Positions 49,084 to 58,525 of a stretch of 64,000 bases of DNA are shown one piece after another (position 1 is the first letter of the stretch; the number at the start of each line of letters is the position of its first letter). The stretch comes from Flavimaribacter sp024343425 (lineage in GTDB: Bacteria > Pseudomonadota > Alphaproteobacteria > Rhizobiales > Rhizobiaceae), in the NCBI GenBank assembly GCA_965227645.1, contig OZ245773.1, positions 1 through 64,000 of the forward strand, read 5' to 3'. Below the pieces are notes generated by a model. That model was not told where the DNA came from. It saw nothing but the letters and a program-made list of their open reading frames with translations, and searched no databases. A program made the position numbers and the translations under genes.

Positions 49084-49947
49084 TCACAGGTTCCATAGTT
49101 TCGGCAGGCCATGGCCGGGTCCGATCACGGTGGCAGTCAACAGTTCAAGCATGGGCGCGAGCTGCTTTCGCAATTCCAGTCCGCTGTCGGCGACCATGCG
49201 AACGACGATCTTGTCGCCCGCCGCCGAGCGGACGTGGCTGGCGCCCGCCCGCGGGCCGACCAACTGCCGCAGCTTTTCGAGGATATCGCCACAATCCGCG
49301 CTGACAAGCACGATCGTGGCGAGCGCGATCGCTCCGCCGGCGACATTGGCCTTGCGCAGCAGTGCGGCGGCATCGCCGGACAATCTGAGATCTTCGGCGT
49401 GGATGAGCCGGCCGTCGCGCCTTATGCGCCAGCGGTCCGCAACATAAGCCTGCCGCACGGTCTCGCCCATCGCCTTTCGGCCGAAGATCATCGGTTCGAC
49501 CATCAGGTAGGACGAAGTCGCATCGAGTTCGACATCGATCGCGCGCGACAGGCTCGCCCGGTCGAAGATGATGGTTTCCTGCGGCAGCCAGCAGAGCGTC
49601 GCGCCGGGTTCGACCCTGATCGACGCATTCACGCGCGCGACGCCGCCGATCGATCGGTAGTAACGCTCGCAGGCCTGGGTGGTCACGACCGCGCTGGCGT
49701 TTTCGGCGACATGGATATCCCAGTCCAGGCAGTCGCCGCCCGTCAGCCCTCCGGCCGTATTGATGAGGACGGCGTCAAGCGCGCAATTCGACTGCGGCGA
49801 CGGCATTCTGATCTTGCAGGCGCCCTCCTGGTAGAGCGTCGCAAGCCGCGTGGCGTGATCGACGACCCGCACGCCGAGACGACCGGTTCCGCCGGTTCTC
49901 TGCATACGGATTGGGTCAACAGCTGTTTTGTCCAGAGTTTGCAGCAT
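49084..49947 (-). CDS. ureD: Urease accessory protein UreD
   Basis: 287 residues (also called UreH). Scaffold that binds apo-urease and UreF. NTAGGLTGGDCLDWDI and TTQACERYYRS are typical, as is LCWLPQETIIFDRASLSR. It begins 2 bp after the urtE stop, so transport and enzyme genes are joined without a gap. Confidence 0.95.
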   Translation of the reverse strand: MLQTLDKTAVDPIRMQRTGGTGRLGVRVVDHATRLATLYQEGACKIRMPSPQSNCALDAVLINTAGGLTGGDCLDWDIHVAENASAVVTTQACERYYRSIGGVARVNASIRVEPGATLCWLPQETIIFDRASLSRAIDVELDATSSYLMVEPMIFGRKAMGETVRQAYVADRWRIRRDGRLIHAEDLRLSGDAAALLRKANVAGGAIALATIVLVSADCGDILEKLRQLVGPRAGASHVRSAAGDKIVVRMVADSGLELRKQLAPMLELLTATVIGPGHGLPKLWNL

Positions 49948-49949
49948 GC

Positions 49950-50651
49950 CTATACCATCAGGTGGCGGCGTACCTCTGGCTGGTCGAGGTCCTCGGCCGG
50001 CCCCTGATGCACGATCTCACCACGATCCATGATATAGACTGAATCGGCCAGTTCGCGGCAAAAGTCCAGATATTGCTCGACAAGAAGGATCGTCAGACCC
50101 GCCGTATCGCGCAGAAAGGTCAGCGCCCGTCCGATGTCCTTGATGATCGACGGCTGGATTCCTTCCGTCGGTTCGTCGAGAAGCAGGAGTTTCGGCCGGG
50201 TGACCAGCGCGCGTCCAATCGCCAGCTGCTGTTGCTGGCCGCCGGACAGGTCGCCGCCGCGTCGCGACAACATGTCCTTGAGAACCGGGAAGAGTTCGAA
50301 GACTTCGGACGGAATGGTCCGGTCCTTGCGCTTGAGGCAGGCGAAACCCGTTTCGAGGTTCTCGCGCACCGTCAGCAACGGAAAGATTTCGCGGCCCTGC
50401 GGGACGATGGCGATGCCCTTGGAGGCCCGCACATAGGGCGCATTGCCGTTGATCGACCCATCCTCGAAGGTGACCGCGCCGGACGAGACAGGATGCTGGC
50501 CGGTGACGGCGCGCAGGAGAGACGTCTTGCCGACGCCGTTGCGGCCCAGAACGCAGGTGATCTTCGAGGGCTCCGCCTTGACCGAAACGCCGCGTAGCGC
50601 TTCCGCGGCTCCGTAGTGGAGGTGGATGTCGTCAACCTCAAGCGTTGTCAT
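49950..50651 (-). CDS. urtE: Urea ABC transporter ATP-binding protein UrtE
   Basis: 233 residues, LivF-like ATPase. Walker A GRNGVGKTSL, signature LSGGQQQQLAIGRAL, Walker B LLLLDEPTEGIQPSII; the E-G-I-Q-P-S-I ending is characteristic of the branched-chain/urea type. It works with UrtD on the UrtBC channel at the inner membrane. 23 bp after urtD. Confidence 0.95.
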   Translation of the reverse strand: MTTLEVDDIHLHYGAAEALRGVSVKAEPSKITCVLGRNGVGKTSLLRAVTGQHPVSSGAVTFEDGSINGNAPYVRASKGIAIVPQGREIFPLLTVRENLETGFACLKRKDRTIPSEVFELFPVLKDMLSRRGGDLSGGQQQQLAIGRALVTRPKLLLLDEPTEGIQPSIIKDIGRALTFLRDTAGLTILLVEQYLDFCRELADSVYIMDRGEIVHQGPAEDLDQPEVRRHLMV

Positions 50652-50674
50652 GGCGTTTCCCGTTTCATCCCGTT

Positions 50675-51424
50675 TTAGCGCCCGAGATAGTTTTCGATGA
50701 CTTTTTCATTGGCGCTGACATGGTCGAGCGACCCTTCGGCCAAAACAGAGCCTTCGGCGAGAACCGTGACCTTGACGTCGAGATTGCGCACGAAGCCCAT
50801 ATCGTGCTCGACCACGACGACAGAGCGGGTCTTGGCGATCTCGCGGAGCAGCTTGGCGGTTTCGTCCGTCTCGGAATCCGTCATGCCGGCGACGGGTTCG
50901 TCGACCAGCATCAGCTTCGGTTCCTGCGCCAGCAGCATGCCGATCTCCAGCCACTGTTTCTGGCCATGCGAGAGATTGGCGGCCAGTTCGTCGCGGCGCG
51001 CGGTCAGGCGGATGGTCTCGAGGATCTCGTCGATCTGCTCGCGGTCCTCGCCGGTGGTTTCATAAAAGAGCGTTGAAAAGACGCCGCGATTGCGGTTGAG
51101 CGCCAGTTCCAGATTGTCCCAGACCGTGTGGCTTTCGAAGACCGTGGGTTTCTGGAACTTGCGGCCGACGCCCATGGCGGCGATGTCGGTCTCGTCATGC
51201 TGGGTGAGATCGATTTCACCGTCGAAGATGACGTATCCGGAATCCGGCCGCGTCTTGCCGGTGATGATGTCCATCATCGTCGTTTTTCCGGCGCCGTTTG
51301 GACCGATGATGGCGCGCATCTCGCCAGGTTTCAGGATCATCGACAGATTGTTGATGGCCTTGAACCCGTCGAAGGCGACGCTGACGCCGTCGAGATAGAG
51401 CAGGCTGCCCTTGGCTTCCTTCAT
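50675..51424 (-). CDS. urtD: Urea ABC transporter ATP-binding protein UrtD
   Basis: 249 residues, LivG-like ATPase. Walker A GPNGAGKTTMMD, the TGKTRPDSGYVIFDG segment, a LSHGQKQWLEIGMLLAQEP signature in which His replaces the usual second Gly, a trait of UrtD, and Walker B LMLVDEPVAGMTDSE. It overlaps urtC by 4 bp. Confidence 0.95.
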   Translation of the reverse strand: MKEAKGSLLYLDGVSVAFDGFKAINNLSMILKPGEMRAIIGPNGAGKTTMMDIITGKTRPDSGYVIFDGEIDLTQHDETDIAAMGVGRKFQKPTVFESHTVWDNLELALNRNRGVFSTLFYETTGEDREQIDEILETIRLTARRDELAANLSHGQKQWLEIGMLLAQEPKLMLVDEPVAGMTDSETDETAKLLREIAKTRSVVVVEHDMGFVRNLDVKVTVLAEGSVLAEGSLDHVSANEKVIENYLGR

Positions 51425-52572
51425 TCCGCCGCCGCCTCTTTTGCCGCCGAATGCAAGTTCGGGTGTTCATCCCTGGGTTTCGTTGCGCGGCCGTACAGTC
51501 CGCCGACGCTGCCGACGATGCCTTTCGGCAGGAACAGGGTCACGCCGACAAACAGGGCGCCGAGCGCAAACAGCCAGAATTCCGGGAAGGCCGCTGTAAA
51601 GAACGTCTTGCCGACATTGACGAGGACGGCGCCGATGATCGGCCCGATCAGCGTTCCGCGACCGCCGACGGCGGTCCACACCACCACCTCGATGGAGTTG
51701 GCCGGCGCGAACTCGCCCGGATTGATGATGCCGACCTGCGGCACATAAAGCGCGCCGGCGACGCCGGCCATCATGGCCGAGACGACGAAGACGAAGAGCT
51801 TCACGTTTTCGACGCGGTATCCGAAGAAGCGGGAGCGGCTTTCCGCGTCGCGGACCGCCACCAGAACCTTTCCGAATTTCGAGCGCACGATGCCCGAACA
51901 GATCAGGAAGGAAATCGCGAGCGCGATGCAGGAGGCGGCGAAGAGCGCCGCGCGCGTGCCGTCGGCCTGGATGTTGAAGCCGAGGATGTCCTTGAAATCC
52001 GTCAGGCCGTTATTGCCGCCGAAGCCCATCTCGTTGCGGAAGAAGGCGAGCAGCAGGGCGTAGGTCATGGCCTGGGTGATGATCGACAGATAGACGCCCG
52101 TCACGCGGCTTCGGAACGCGAACCAGCCAAAGACGAAGGCGAGCAGGCCGGGCACGAACAGGATCATGATCGCCGCGAACCAGAACATGTCGAAACCGTG
52201 CCAGAACCAGGGCAGTTCCTTCCAGTTCAGGAACACCATGAAGTCGGGAAGCACAGGGTCGCCATAGACGCCGCGGGTTCCGATCTGGCGCATCAGGTAC
52301 ATGCCCATGGCGTAGCCGCCGAGCGCGAAAAAGGCGCCGTGGCCAAGGGACAGGATGCCGCAATAGCCCCAGACGAGATCGAGCGCCAGCGCGAGCAACG
52401 CATAGCACGTGTACTTGCCCATCAGGCTGATTGCGTAATTGGGGATGTGGAAAAAGCTGTCGCGGGGCAACGCGAGGTTTGCAATGGGCACGAGGATCGC
52501 GATCGCGACGAGGATCGCGACAACCCAGCTTGCCTTCTTGTCGAGCGCCTTGATGATGAACGGGGTGATCAT
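51421..52572 (-). CDS. urtC: Urea ABC transporter permease UrtC
   Basis: 383 residues, LivM-like permease with about 10 membrane segments. DLVWGYCGILSLGHGAFFALGGYAMGMYLMRQIG and FFRNEMGFGGNNGLTDFKDILGF are typical of UrtC. It forms the channel with UrtB. 4-bp overlaps with both neighbours. Confidence 0.95.
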   Translation of the reverse strand: MITPFIIKALDKKASWVVAILVAIAILVPIANLALPRDSFFHIPNYAISLMGKYTCYALLALALDLVWGYCGILSLGHGAFFALGGYAMGMYLMRQIGTRGVYGDPVLPDFMVFLNWKELPWFWHGFDMFWFAAIMILFVPGLLAFVFGWFAFRSRVTGVYLSIITQAMTYALLLAFFRNEMGFGGNNGLTDFKDILGFNIQADGTRAALFAASCIALAISFLICSGIVRSKFGKVLVAVRDAESRSRFFGYRVENVKLFVFVVSAMMAGVAGALYVPQVGIINPGEFAPANSIEVVVWTAVGGRGTLIGPIIGAVLVNVGKTFFTAAFPEFWLFALGALFVGVTLFLPKGIVGSVGGLYGRATKPRDEHPNLHSAAKEAAAE

Positions 52573-54179
52573 GCTTCCACTGCGCGTCCCTTGAGCGCAA
52601 ACAGGCCGCGGGGACGTTTCTGAATGAACAGGATGATGAAGACCAGGATGAGGATCTTGGCGAGAACCGCGCCTGCGAAGGGTTCAAGGAACTTGTTGGC
52701 GACGCCGAGCGTCATCGCGCCGATCAGCGTGCCCCAGAGATTGCCGACGCCGCCGAACACCACGACCATAAAGCTGTCGATGATGTAGCTTTGACCAAGA
52801 TTGGGCGAGACGTTCGAAATCTGGGAGAGCGCCACGCCGGCGATGCCCGCGATGCCCGAGCCGAGCGCAAAGGTGAAGGCGTCGACCCAGGGCGTTCGTA
52901 TGCCCATGGACGAGGCCATCTTGCGGTTCTGCGTCACCGCCCGCATCTGCAGGCCGAAAGGCGTCTTCTTCAGCACCACGAAGAGGGCGGCGAAGACGAA
53001 CAGCGAAAACACCACGATCCAGAGCCGGTTTGCGGTAATCACCAGACCGCCGATTTCATAGGCGCCGGACATCCAGTCCGGATTGCCGACTTCCTTGTTG
53101 GTCGGGCCAAAGATGGTCCGGACGCCCTGCTGCAGGATCAGCGACACGCCCCAGGTGGCGAGCAGGGTTTCCAGCGGGCGCCCGTAGAGGAAGCGGATGA
53201 CGCCGCGTTCAAGGATCAGTCCGCAGCCGCCGGAGACGGCGAACGCCAGCGGCAAGGCGATCAGAAGCGAATAGTTGAACAATTCGGGGTAGCTGTTGCG
53301 GATGATTTCCTGCACGACGAAGGTTGTGTATGCGCCGAGCATGACCATTTCGCCGTGCGCCATGTTGATGACGCCCATCACGCCGAAGGTGACGGCGAGG
53401 CCGATGGCGGCCAGAAGCAGCACGGAGCCGAGCGAAATGCCGTACCAGATCGTCTGGCCGTAGTCCCAGAGAACCAGTGTGCGCTCTATCTGCGCGACGG
53501 CTTCGTTCGCGGCTTCGGCGACGGCGGGGCTGGCGTTGAAGGTGACGGCCTTGAGCATGGAGAGCACGTCGCGGCCGCCGCCGGCGGCGACCTGATTGAC
53601 GGCCTCGATCTTGGTCTCGTCCGAGGCGTCGGTGTTGAGGATGACGGCGGCGCGCGCCAGATCCATCTTTTTTCGGACCGTCGGATCCTGTTCCGCGGCG
53701 ATCGCCTCGTCAAGAAGTTCGAGGCTTTCCGGGTCACCGGATTCGAAGATGGTTTCGGCGGCCGAAATCCTGACCGACGGGTCCTTGCTCATCAGCGTCA
53801 GGCCGCCCACGGCCTTGTCGATCAGCCGCCTGAGGCTGTTGTTGACCTTGATCTTCTCGACGGCGCCGGAGGCAACGACCTCGATCTCTTCGCCGGTAAT
53901 CGGGTCAAGCAACACCAGGTCGCGACCGGATTTCTTCGTGATGTAGACGGTCTTGTCGGATTTCTTGAAATAGAGGTCGCCGTCTTTCAGCGCCTGCAAA
54001 GCGGGCACGACGTCGGAATTGCCGGTGGCGGCAATCGCCTCGACCTGTGCGATGCGCTGCCTCAGCTTGCCTTGCGACAACTCGTTGATCAGATCTCCCG
54101 GATCGCTCTGCGCTGCGGCGGGCAAAGCCAGGAGCGGCAGAAGGAGCAGAAAGACGAGAAATCGGAACGGTTTGAGCAT
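52569..54179 (-). CDS. urtB: Urea ABC transporter permease UrtB
   Basis: 536 residues: longer than LivH (about 300) because of an N-terminal exported domain. Signal peptide 1-23 (FRFLVFLLLLPLLALPAAAQ), then about 200 residues of helical, HEAT-like repeats, then the permease part from about 240 (GVMGVINMAHGEMVMLGAYTTFVVQEIIR). This architecture is typical of UrtB. The N-terminal domain may contact UrtA in the periplasm, which is inference. Confidence 0.94.
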   Translation of the reverse strand: MLKPFRFLVFLLLLPLLALPAAAQSDPGDLINELSQGKLRQRIAQVEAIAATGNSDVVPALQALKDGDLYFKKSDKTVYITKKSGRDLVLLDPITGEEIEVVASGAVEKIKVNNSLRRLIDKAVGGLTLMSKDPSVRISAAETIFESGDPESLELLDEAIAAEQDPTVRKKMDLARAAVILNTDASDETKIEAVNQVAAGGGRDVLSMLKAVTFNASPAVAEAANEAVAQIERTLVLWDYGQTIWYGISLGSVLLLAAIGLAVTFGVMGVINMAHGEMVMLGAYTTFVVQEIIRNSYPELFNYSLLIALPLAFAVSGGCGLILERGVIRFLYGRPLETLLATWGVSLILQQGVRTIFGPTNKEVGNPDWMSGAYEIGGLVITANRLWIVVFSLFVFAALFVVLKKTPFGLQMRAVTQNRKMASSMGIRTPWVDAFTFALGSGIAGIAGVALSQISNVSPNLGQSYIIDSFMVVVFGGVGNLWGTLIGAMTLGVANKFLEPFAGAVLAKILILVFIILFIQKRPRGLFALKGRAVEA

Positions 54180-54222
54180 GGGCTTCAGGCCGGGCTACCA
54201 AAAAGAGGGGAATGCGGAGCGA

Positions 54223-54240
54223 CGGGCGCTGTGGCGCCCG
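54223..54240 (-). promoter_or_regulatory. urtA-urtB intergenic hairpin
   Basis: CGGGCGC-TGTG-GCGCCCG in the 77-bp gap, the only wide gap in the urt-ure unit. No T-run follows, so it is more likely an mRNA-stabilising end or attenuator that lets the binding protein be made in excess. Confidence 0.5.
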
Positions 54241-54256
54241 CCGATAGTTTCGGGGC

Positions 54257-55549
54257 TTAGCTGCCCTTGCCGCCGCAGGTGGCGGATTCAACGTTGAAGT
54301 TGCCGCACTCGAGCGGCTTGCGCCAATCGGAGATCAGCTTGGCCGAATCCGGCAGGAAGTCGGACCAGGCGTCGCCCGGCACCAGACCGTCGGTGGAATC
54401 AACGACGTCGAACTGACCGTCTTCCTGGATTTCACCGATCAGCACCGGCTTGGTGATGTGGTGGTTCGGCATCATTGCGGAATAGCCGCCCGTGAGGTTC
54501 GGGACGGATACGCCGACCAGGGCGTCGATGACGGCGTCGGTGTCGGTCGTGCCGGCCATTTCGACGGCCTTAACCCACATGTTGAAGCCGATATAGTGTG
54601 CTTCCATCGGGTCGTTGGTCACGCGGTCGGGACCGGTGAAGGCCTTCCAGGTTTCGATGAATTCGGCATTTTCCGGCGTGTCGACGGACTGGAAGTAGTT
54701 CCATGCCGCCAGGTGGCCTACGAGCGGAGCCGTGTCGAGACCGGCCAGTTCTTCCTCGCCCACGGAGAAGGCGACGACGGGAATGTCGGTTGCTTCGATG
54801 CCCTGGTTGCCGAGTTCCTTGTAGAAGGGAACGTTGGCGTCGCCGTTGATGGTGGAGACCACGGCGGTCTTCTTGCCTTCGGAACCGAACGCCTTGATGT
54901 CGGACACGATCGTCTGCCAGTCGGAGTGACCGAACGGCGTGTAGTTGATCATGATGTCTTCTTCAGCGACTCCCTTGGACTTCAGGTATGCTTCGAGGAT
55001 CTTGTTGGTCGTGCGCGGATAGACGTAGTCCGTTCCGGCAAGCACCCAGCGCTCGACTCCTTCGACGTCGAAGAGATAATCGACGGCCGGGATCGCCTGC
55101 TGGTTCGGAGCAGCGCCCGTGTAGAAGACGTTGCGCTGGCTTTCTTCACCTTCGTACTGCACGGGGTAGAAGAGAATGCTGTTCAGCTCCTCGAACACGG
55201 GCAGGACGGATTTGCGGGAAACCGAAGTCCAGCAGCCGAAGACAGCGGCCACCTGATCGACATCGATCAGTTCGCGCGCCTTTTCGGCGAAGAGCGGCCA
55301 GTCGGACGCCGGATCGACAACGACGGCTTCAAGCTTCTTGCCGAGAAGACCACCCTTTTCGTTCTGCTCTTCGATAAGCATGAGCATCACGTCTTTGAGG
55401 GTTGTTTCTGAAATAGCCATCGTGCCGGACAGCGAATGAAGGATGCCGACCTTGATCGTGTCCTCCTGGGCCGTGGCGACAGTTGTCATCATCGCGGCGG
55501 CGATTGCAGCAAGACCAAGGGTTTTGGCCTTTCCAGTCAAAATACTCAT
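54257..55549 (-). CDS. urtA: Urea ABC transporter substrate-binding protein UrtA
   Basis: 430 residues. Sec signal peptide 1-27 (LGLAAIAAAMMTTVATAQ), then a type I periplasmic-binding protein of the UrtA group: KVGILHSLSGTMAISETTLKDVMLMLIEEQN, VFGCWTSVSRKSVLPVFEELNSILFYPVQYEGEE, and GAAPNQQAIPAVDYL. It captures urea in the periplasm. First gene of the twelve-gene unit; divergent from a dehydrogenase gene. Confidence 0.96.
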   Translation of the reverse strand: MSILTGKAKTLGLAAIAAAMMTTVATAQEDTIKVGILHSLSGTMAISETTLKDVMLMLIEEQNEKGGLLGKKLEAVVVDPASDWPLFAEKARELIDVDQVAAVFGCWTSVSRKSVLPVFEELNSILFYPVQYEGEESQRNVFYTGAAPNQQAIPAVDYLFDVEGVERWVLAGTDYVYPRTTNKILEAYLKSKGVAEEDIMINYTPFGHSDWQTIVSDIKAFGSEGKKTAVVSTINGDANVPFYKELGNQGIEATDIPVVAFSVGEEELAGLDTAPLVGHLAAWNYFQSVDTPENAEFIETWKAFTGPDRVTNDPMEAHYIGFNMWVKAVEMAGTTDTDAVIDALVGVSVPNLTGGYSAMMPNHHITKPVLIGEIQEDGQFDVVDSTDGLVPGDAWSDFLPDSAKLISDWRKPLECGNFNVESATCGGKGS

Positions 55550-55589
55550 TCATTTCTCCCTGAGAAGTATTTGCACCGAAAACCGATTC

Positions 55590-55604
55590 GCACGAATCGT
55601 GCCA
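55590..55604 (-). promoter_or_regulatory. Sigma-54-like promoter of urtA
   Basis: On the minus strand TGGCACGATTCGTGC: the -24 GG and -12 GC are 10 nt apart as required, and only one base of the fixed TGGCAC-N5-TTGC positions differs (GTGC for TTGC). It ends about 40 nt before the urtA start. This fits NtrC-type nitrogen control of urea use. Confidence 0.55.
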
Positions 55605-55732
55605 GTTTCCGATTTGGCGCGTCCCGTCCATGTAACTTTCTGAATCAAAACATATATTTATATGAACACAAGGCGAGCCGGACCTCATCGCGTTTCGATA
55701 CTTTCGGTTCGGGCCCGTCCCGCGTATAGGGA

Positions 55733-55749
55733 TGCCTAAATTGTAGGCA
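55733..55749. promoter_or_regulatory. Palindromic operator candidate
   Basis: TGCCTA-AATTG-TAGGCA, perfect 6-bp arms around 5 bp, 184 bp from urtA and 195 bp from the dehydrogenase start. The place is right for an activator site of a sigma-54 promoter, but it does not match the NtrC consensus TGCACC-N5-GGTGCA. Confidence 0.4.
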
Positions 55750-55943
55750 AATCGACGCAATGCGCGTCAAAAGGGATTGAATTCCGGATGACGGGCGCTC
55801 CGGTATGAGCTAGTTAGGTGTCACCGGCCCATTGGCCGGTAGAGGTATTTGCACCAAACCTCCGCCCTGCGCCGTTCTCCGGCGCGGGGTTGCGAGACAA
55901 TCCTTTAACACTGTCGAAACATCACCCGATCCGGAGATATATC

Positions 55944-57428
55944 ATGAGCATTGCTTCCACACTGAGTTCGAAACTGTCAGATCCCGATCTGGTGAAAGCG
56001 GCGGGCTATATTAACGGGGAATGGATCGAACAGTCGGATGAGGGCGGCTCCTTCGAGGTGACCAATCCATCGAACGGCGACGTGATCGCGACGTTGCCCG
56101 ACATGAGCGCGATCGAGACGAAGCGCGCCATCGATTGCGCCTATGACGCCCAGAAGGCATGGGCCGCAAAAACCGGCAAGGAACGCGGCGCGCTCCTGCG
56201 ACGCTATTTCGAACTGATGGTGGAGAACGCCGACGACCTCGCCACGATCCTGACCATGGAAATGGGTAAGCCCTGGCCGGAAGCGCGCGGCGAGATCCTT
56301 TATGGCGCGTCCTTCATCGAGTGGTTCTCCGAAGAGGCCAAGCGCGTCTACGGCGACACCATTCCGGGACATCAGGCCGACAAGCGCATCGTCGTCATCA
56401 AGCAGCCGATCGGCGTCGTCGGCACGATCACGCCGTGGAACTTTCCGAACGCGATGATCACCCGCAAGATCGGCCCGGCGCTGGCGACCGGCTGCACAGT
56501 TGTCTCGAAGCCGGCCAAGCAGACGCCGCTTTCGGCGATCGCGCTGGCTGTTCTCGCGGAGCGCGCCGGATTTCCGGCCGGCGCATTCAACCTCATCGTC
56601 GGCAAGTCCAGCTCGGCGATCGGCAAGGAGCTGTGCACGAACGACAAGGTGCGCAAGATCACCTTCACCGGTTCGACCGAGGTTGGGCGCATTCTGATGC
56701 GGCAGAGCGCTGAACAGATCCAGAAGGTCGGGCTGGAACTCGGCGGCAATGCGCCGTTCATCGTCTTCGACGACGCCGATGTCGACGCCGCAGTCGATGG
56801 CGCGATCATTTCCAAATACCGCAACGCCGGCCAGACCTGCGTCTGCGCCAACCGGCTCTATGTGCAGGCGGGCGTTTATGACGAATTCGCCGAGAAGCTG
56901 GCGAAGAAAGTCGGCGAGCTGAAGGTGGGCGACGGCTTCGAGGAAGGCGTGACAACCGGCCCGCTGATCGACGAGGGCGGCCTCGACAAGGTCAAGGAGC
57001 ATGTCGCCGACGCAACGTCCAAGGGCGCCAAGGTGCTGATCGGCGGCGCCGAAGACAGCCACGGCGGAACATTCTACCAGCCGACGGTTCTGACGGACGT
57101 GACGACCGACATGAAGGTCGCGCGCGAGGAGACGTTCGGTCCCGTTGCGCCGCTCTTCCGTTTCGATACGGTCGAGGACGTAATTGCCATGGCGAACGAC
57201 ACGGAGTTTGGCCTCGCGTCCTATTTCTATGCGACCAACATGAACCGGGTGTGGAAGGTGGCCGAAGCGCTCGAATACGGCATGGTCGGCATCAACACCG
57301 GCCTGATCTCCACCGAAGTCGCCCCGTTCGGCGGCGTCAAGCAGTCCGGCCTCGGCCGCGAAGGCTCAAAATACGGGATCGAGGACTTCCTGGAGATCAA
57401 GTATCTCTGCTTCGGCGGCGTCGAGTAG
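55944..57428 (+). CDS. gabD: NAD(P)-dependent succinate-semialdehyde dehydrogenase-like
   Basis: 494 residues, aldehyde dehydrogenase superfamily. TPWNFPNAMITRKIGPAL, TFTGSTEVGR, the general base in LELGGNAPFIVFDDAD, and catalytic Cys299 in NAGQTCVCANR. The Cys-Val-Cys pair, two Cys two apart, is typical of GabD, where it can form a redox switch. It would oxidise succinate semialdehyde to succinate in GABA breakdown. ATG 55944 gives the normal start; no GABA transaminase is nearby. A GTCACA-N8-TGTGAC inverted repeat (57437-57456) lies between it and the convergent AraC gene. Confidence 0.88.
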   Translation: MSIASTLSSKLSDPDLVKAAGYINGEWIEQSDEGGSFEVTNPSNGDVIATLPDMSAIETKRAIDCAYDAQKAWAAKTGKERGALLRRYFELMVENADDLATILTMEMGKPWPEARGEILYGASFIEWFSEEAKRVYGDTIPGHQADKRIVVIKQPIGVVGTITPWNFPNAMITRKIGPALATGCTVVSKPAKQTPLSAIALAVLAERAGFPAGAFNLIVGKSSSAIGKELCTNDKVRKITFTGSTEVGRILMRQSAEQIQKVGLELGGNAPFIVFDDADVDAAVDGAIISKYRNAGQTCVCANRLYVQAGVYDEFAEKLAKKVGELKVGDGFEEGVTTGPLIDEGGLDKVKEHVADATSKGAKVLIGGAEDSHGGTFYQPTVLTDVTTDMKVAREETFGPVAPLFRFDTVEDVIAMANDTEFGLASYFYATNMNRVWKVAEALEYGMVGINTGLISTEVAPFGGVKQSGLGREGSKYGIEDFLEIKYLCFGGVE

Positions 57429-57485
57429 AATCGCCTGTCACACTGCATAATGTGACGAACTTCATGTTGGGGACCTTCGCTGGTT

Positions 57486-58361
57486 CTACGCGGCCGCCCG
57501 CTCGCCTCTGGGCGGCTTGCCGAATTTGCGGCTGTACTCCCGGCTGAACTGGGTTGGACTTTCATAGCCCACGTCGAAGGCGACGCGGGCGACAGAACCG
57601 GCGCCGGTCAAAAGCAGGCGCCGGGCTTCCAGCAGCCGCAGTTGCTTCTGGTACTGCAATGGCGTGGTTGCGGTGATCTCCTTGAAATGGAGATGGAAGG
57701 CGGACGGGCTCATGCCCGCCTCGCGCGCAAGGTTCGTGACATCGAGAGATTGCGTGTAGTCGCGGCGGATAATGCTGACGGCGTGGGCGATGCGGCTGGC
57801 GTGACTGCCCGGGCGGGTCAGCCTGCGCAGCATCGCGCCGTGCCGCGCGGTCAGCAGGCGATAGTGGATTTCACGCTTCACAAGCGGCGCCAGAACCGGC
57901 GCCGCCGACGGTTCGCCGGACAGAAGGAAAAGGCGTCGCATCGCATCGACGACAGCGTCGTCGGCGTCGCGTACGGCAAGAACGCTTCCGTTGTCCTGCG
58001 TCTGCGCCTCGTCGATCTCATTGACCAGGTCCTGCAACAGGGTTGCATCCAGCTTGAGCGCGAGGGCGACATAGGGTTCCTGGCGGCTTGCGCTGACGAT
58101 CCGGCCGACCGTCGGTAGATCGAGGCTGACGATCAGCGACTGCAGGCGTCCGAATGTGACGGGATTGTCGCCGAGGAACGCCTGTTTTGCGCCCTGGAGG
58201 ACCAGGCAGAAAATTGGCTGGTAAATGACCGCCTCAAGTTCGGTTGGCGCAAAGCTGCGAACCACGCTCAATCCCTCGACGGCCGTGTCTAGTGGAGCGC
58301 TGTCCGCGCCTTTGGCGTCGGCGTAATCAATCACTGCATATGTAAGCCGTTCAAGGTTCAT
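57486..58361 (-). CDS. AraC-family transcriptional regulator
   Basis: 291 residues from ATG 58361, with GGAGA upstream; the frame is open to 58409. The N-terminal half (about 20-175) is the AraC_N type domain (VIYQPIFCLVLQGAKQAFLGD, GRLQSLIVSLDLPTVGRIV), and the C-terminal half has the two helix-turn-helix units: SLDVTNLAREAGMSPSAFHLHFK and VARVAFDVGYESPTQFSREYSRKFG. Relatives control neighbouring oxidoreductase genes; the divergent SDR gene is the probable target. Confidence 0.92.
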   Translation of the reverse strand: MNLERLTYAVIDYADAKGADSAPLDTAVEGLSVVRSFAPTELEAVIYQPIFCLVLQGAKQAFLGDNPVTFGRLQSLIVSLDLPTVGRIVSASRQEPYVALALKLDATLLQDLVNEIDEAQTQDNGSVLAVRDADDAVVDAMRRLFLLSGEPSAAPVLAPLVKREIHYRLLTARHGAMLRRLTRPGSHASRIAHAVSIIRRDYTQSLDVTNLAREAGMSPSAFHLHFKEITATTPLQYQKQLRLLEARRLLLTGAGSVARVAFDVGYESPTQFSREYSRKFGKPPRGERAAA

Positions 58362-58525
58362 CGCCGGTTCTCCATCATCTTTACCATGTAGGCGAAGACG
58401 GATCGGCAATCAAACGGGCGTGATGCCGGTTCTGGAGGATCAGGCATGTTTTCGGGAGAAAGGGGCAGGCGATCGCGACCGCGGAAAGCTATCTGCGGAC
58501 AAGATCAGGAACAAAGGAGATGATC

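Larger units (their letters stand above)
55550..55943. other. Divergent urtA / gabD regulatory region
   Basis: 394 bp. Besides the sigma-54-like promoter (55590-55604) and the palindrome at 55733-55749, GTATTTGCACC occurs twice as a direct repeat (55567-55577, close to urtA; 55845-55855, close to the dehydrogenase gene), and ACCGGCC-CATT-GGCCGGT (55823-55840) forms a 7-bp hairpin upstream of the dehydrogenase. The middle is AT-richer than the genes. Confidence 0.55.
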
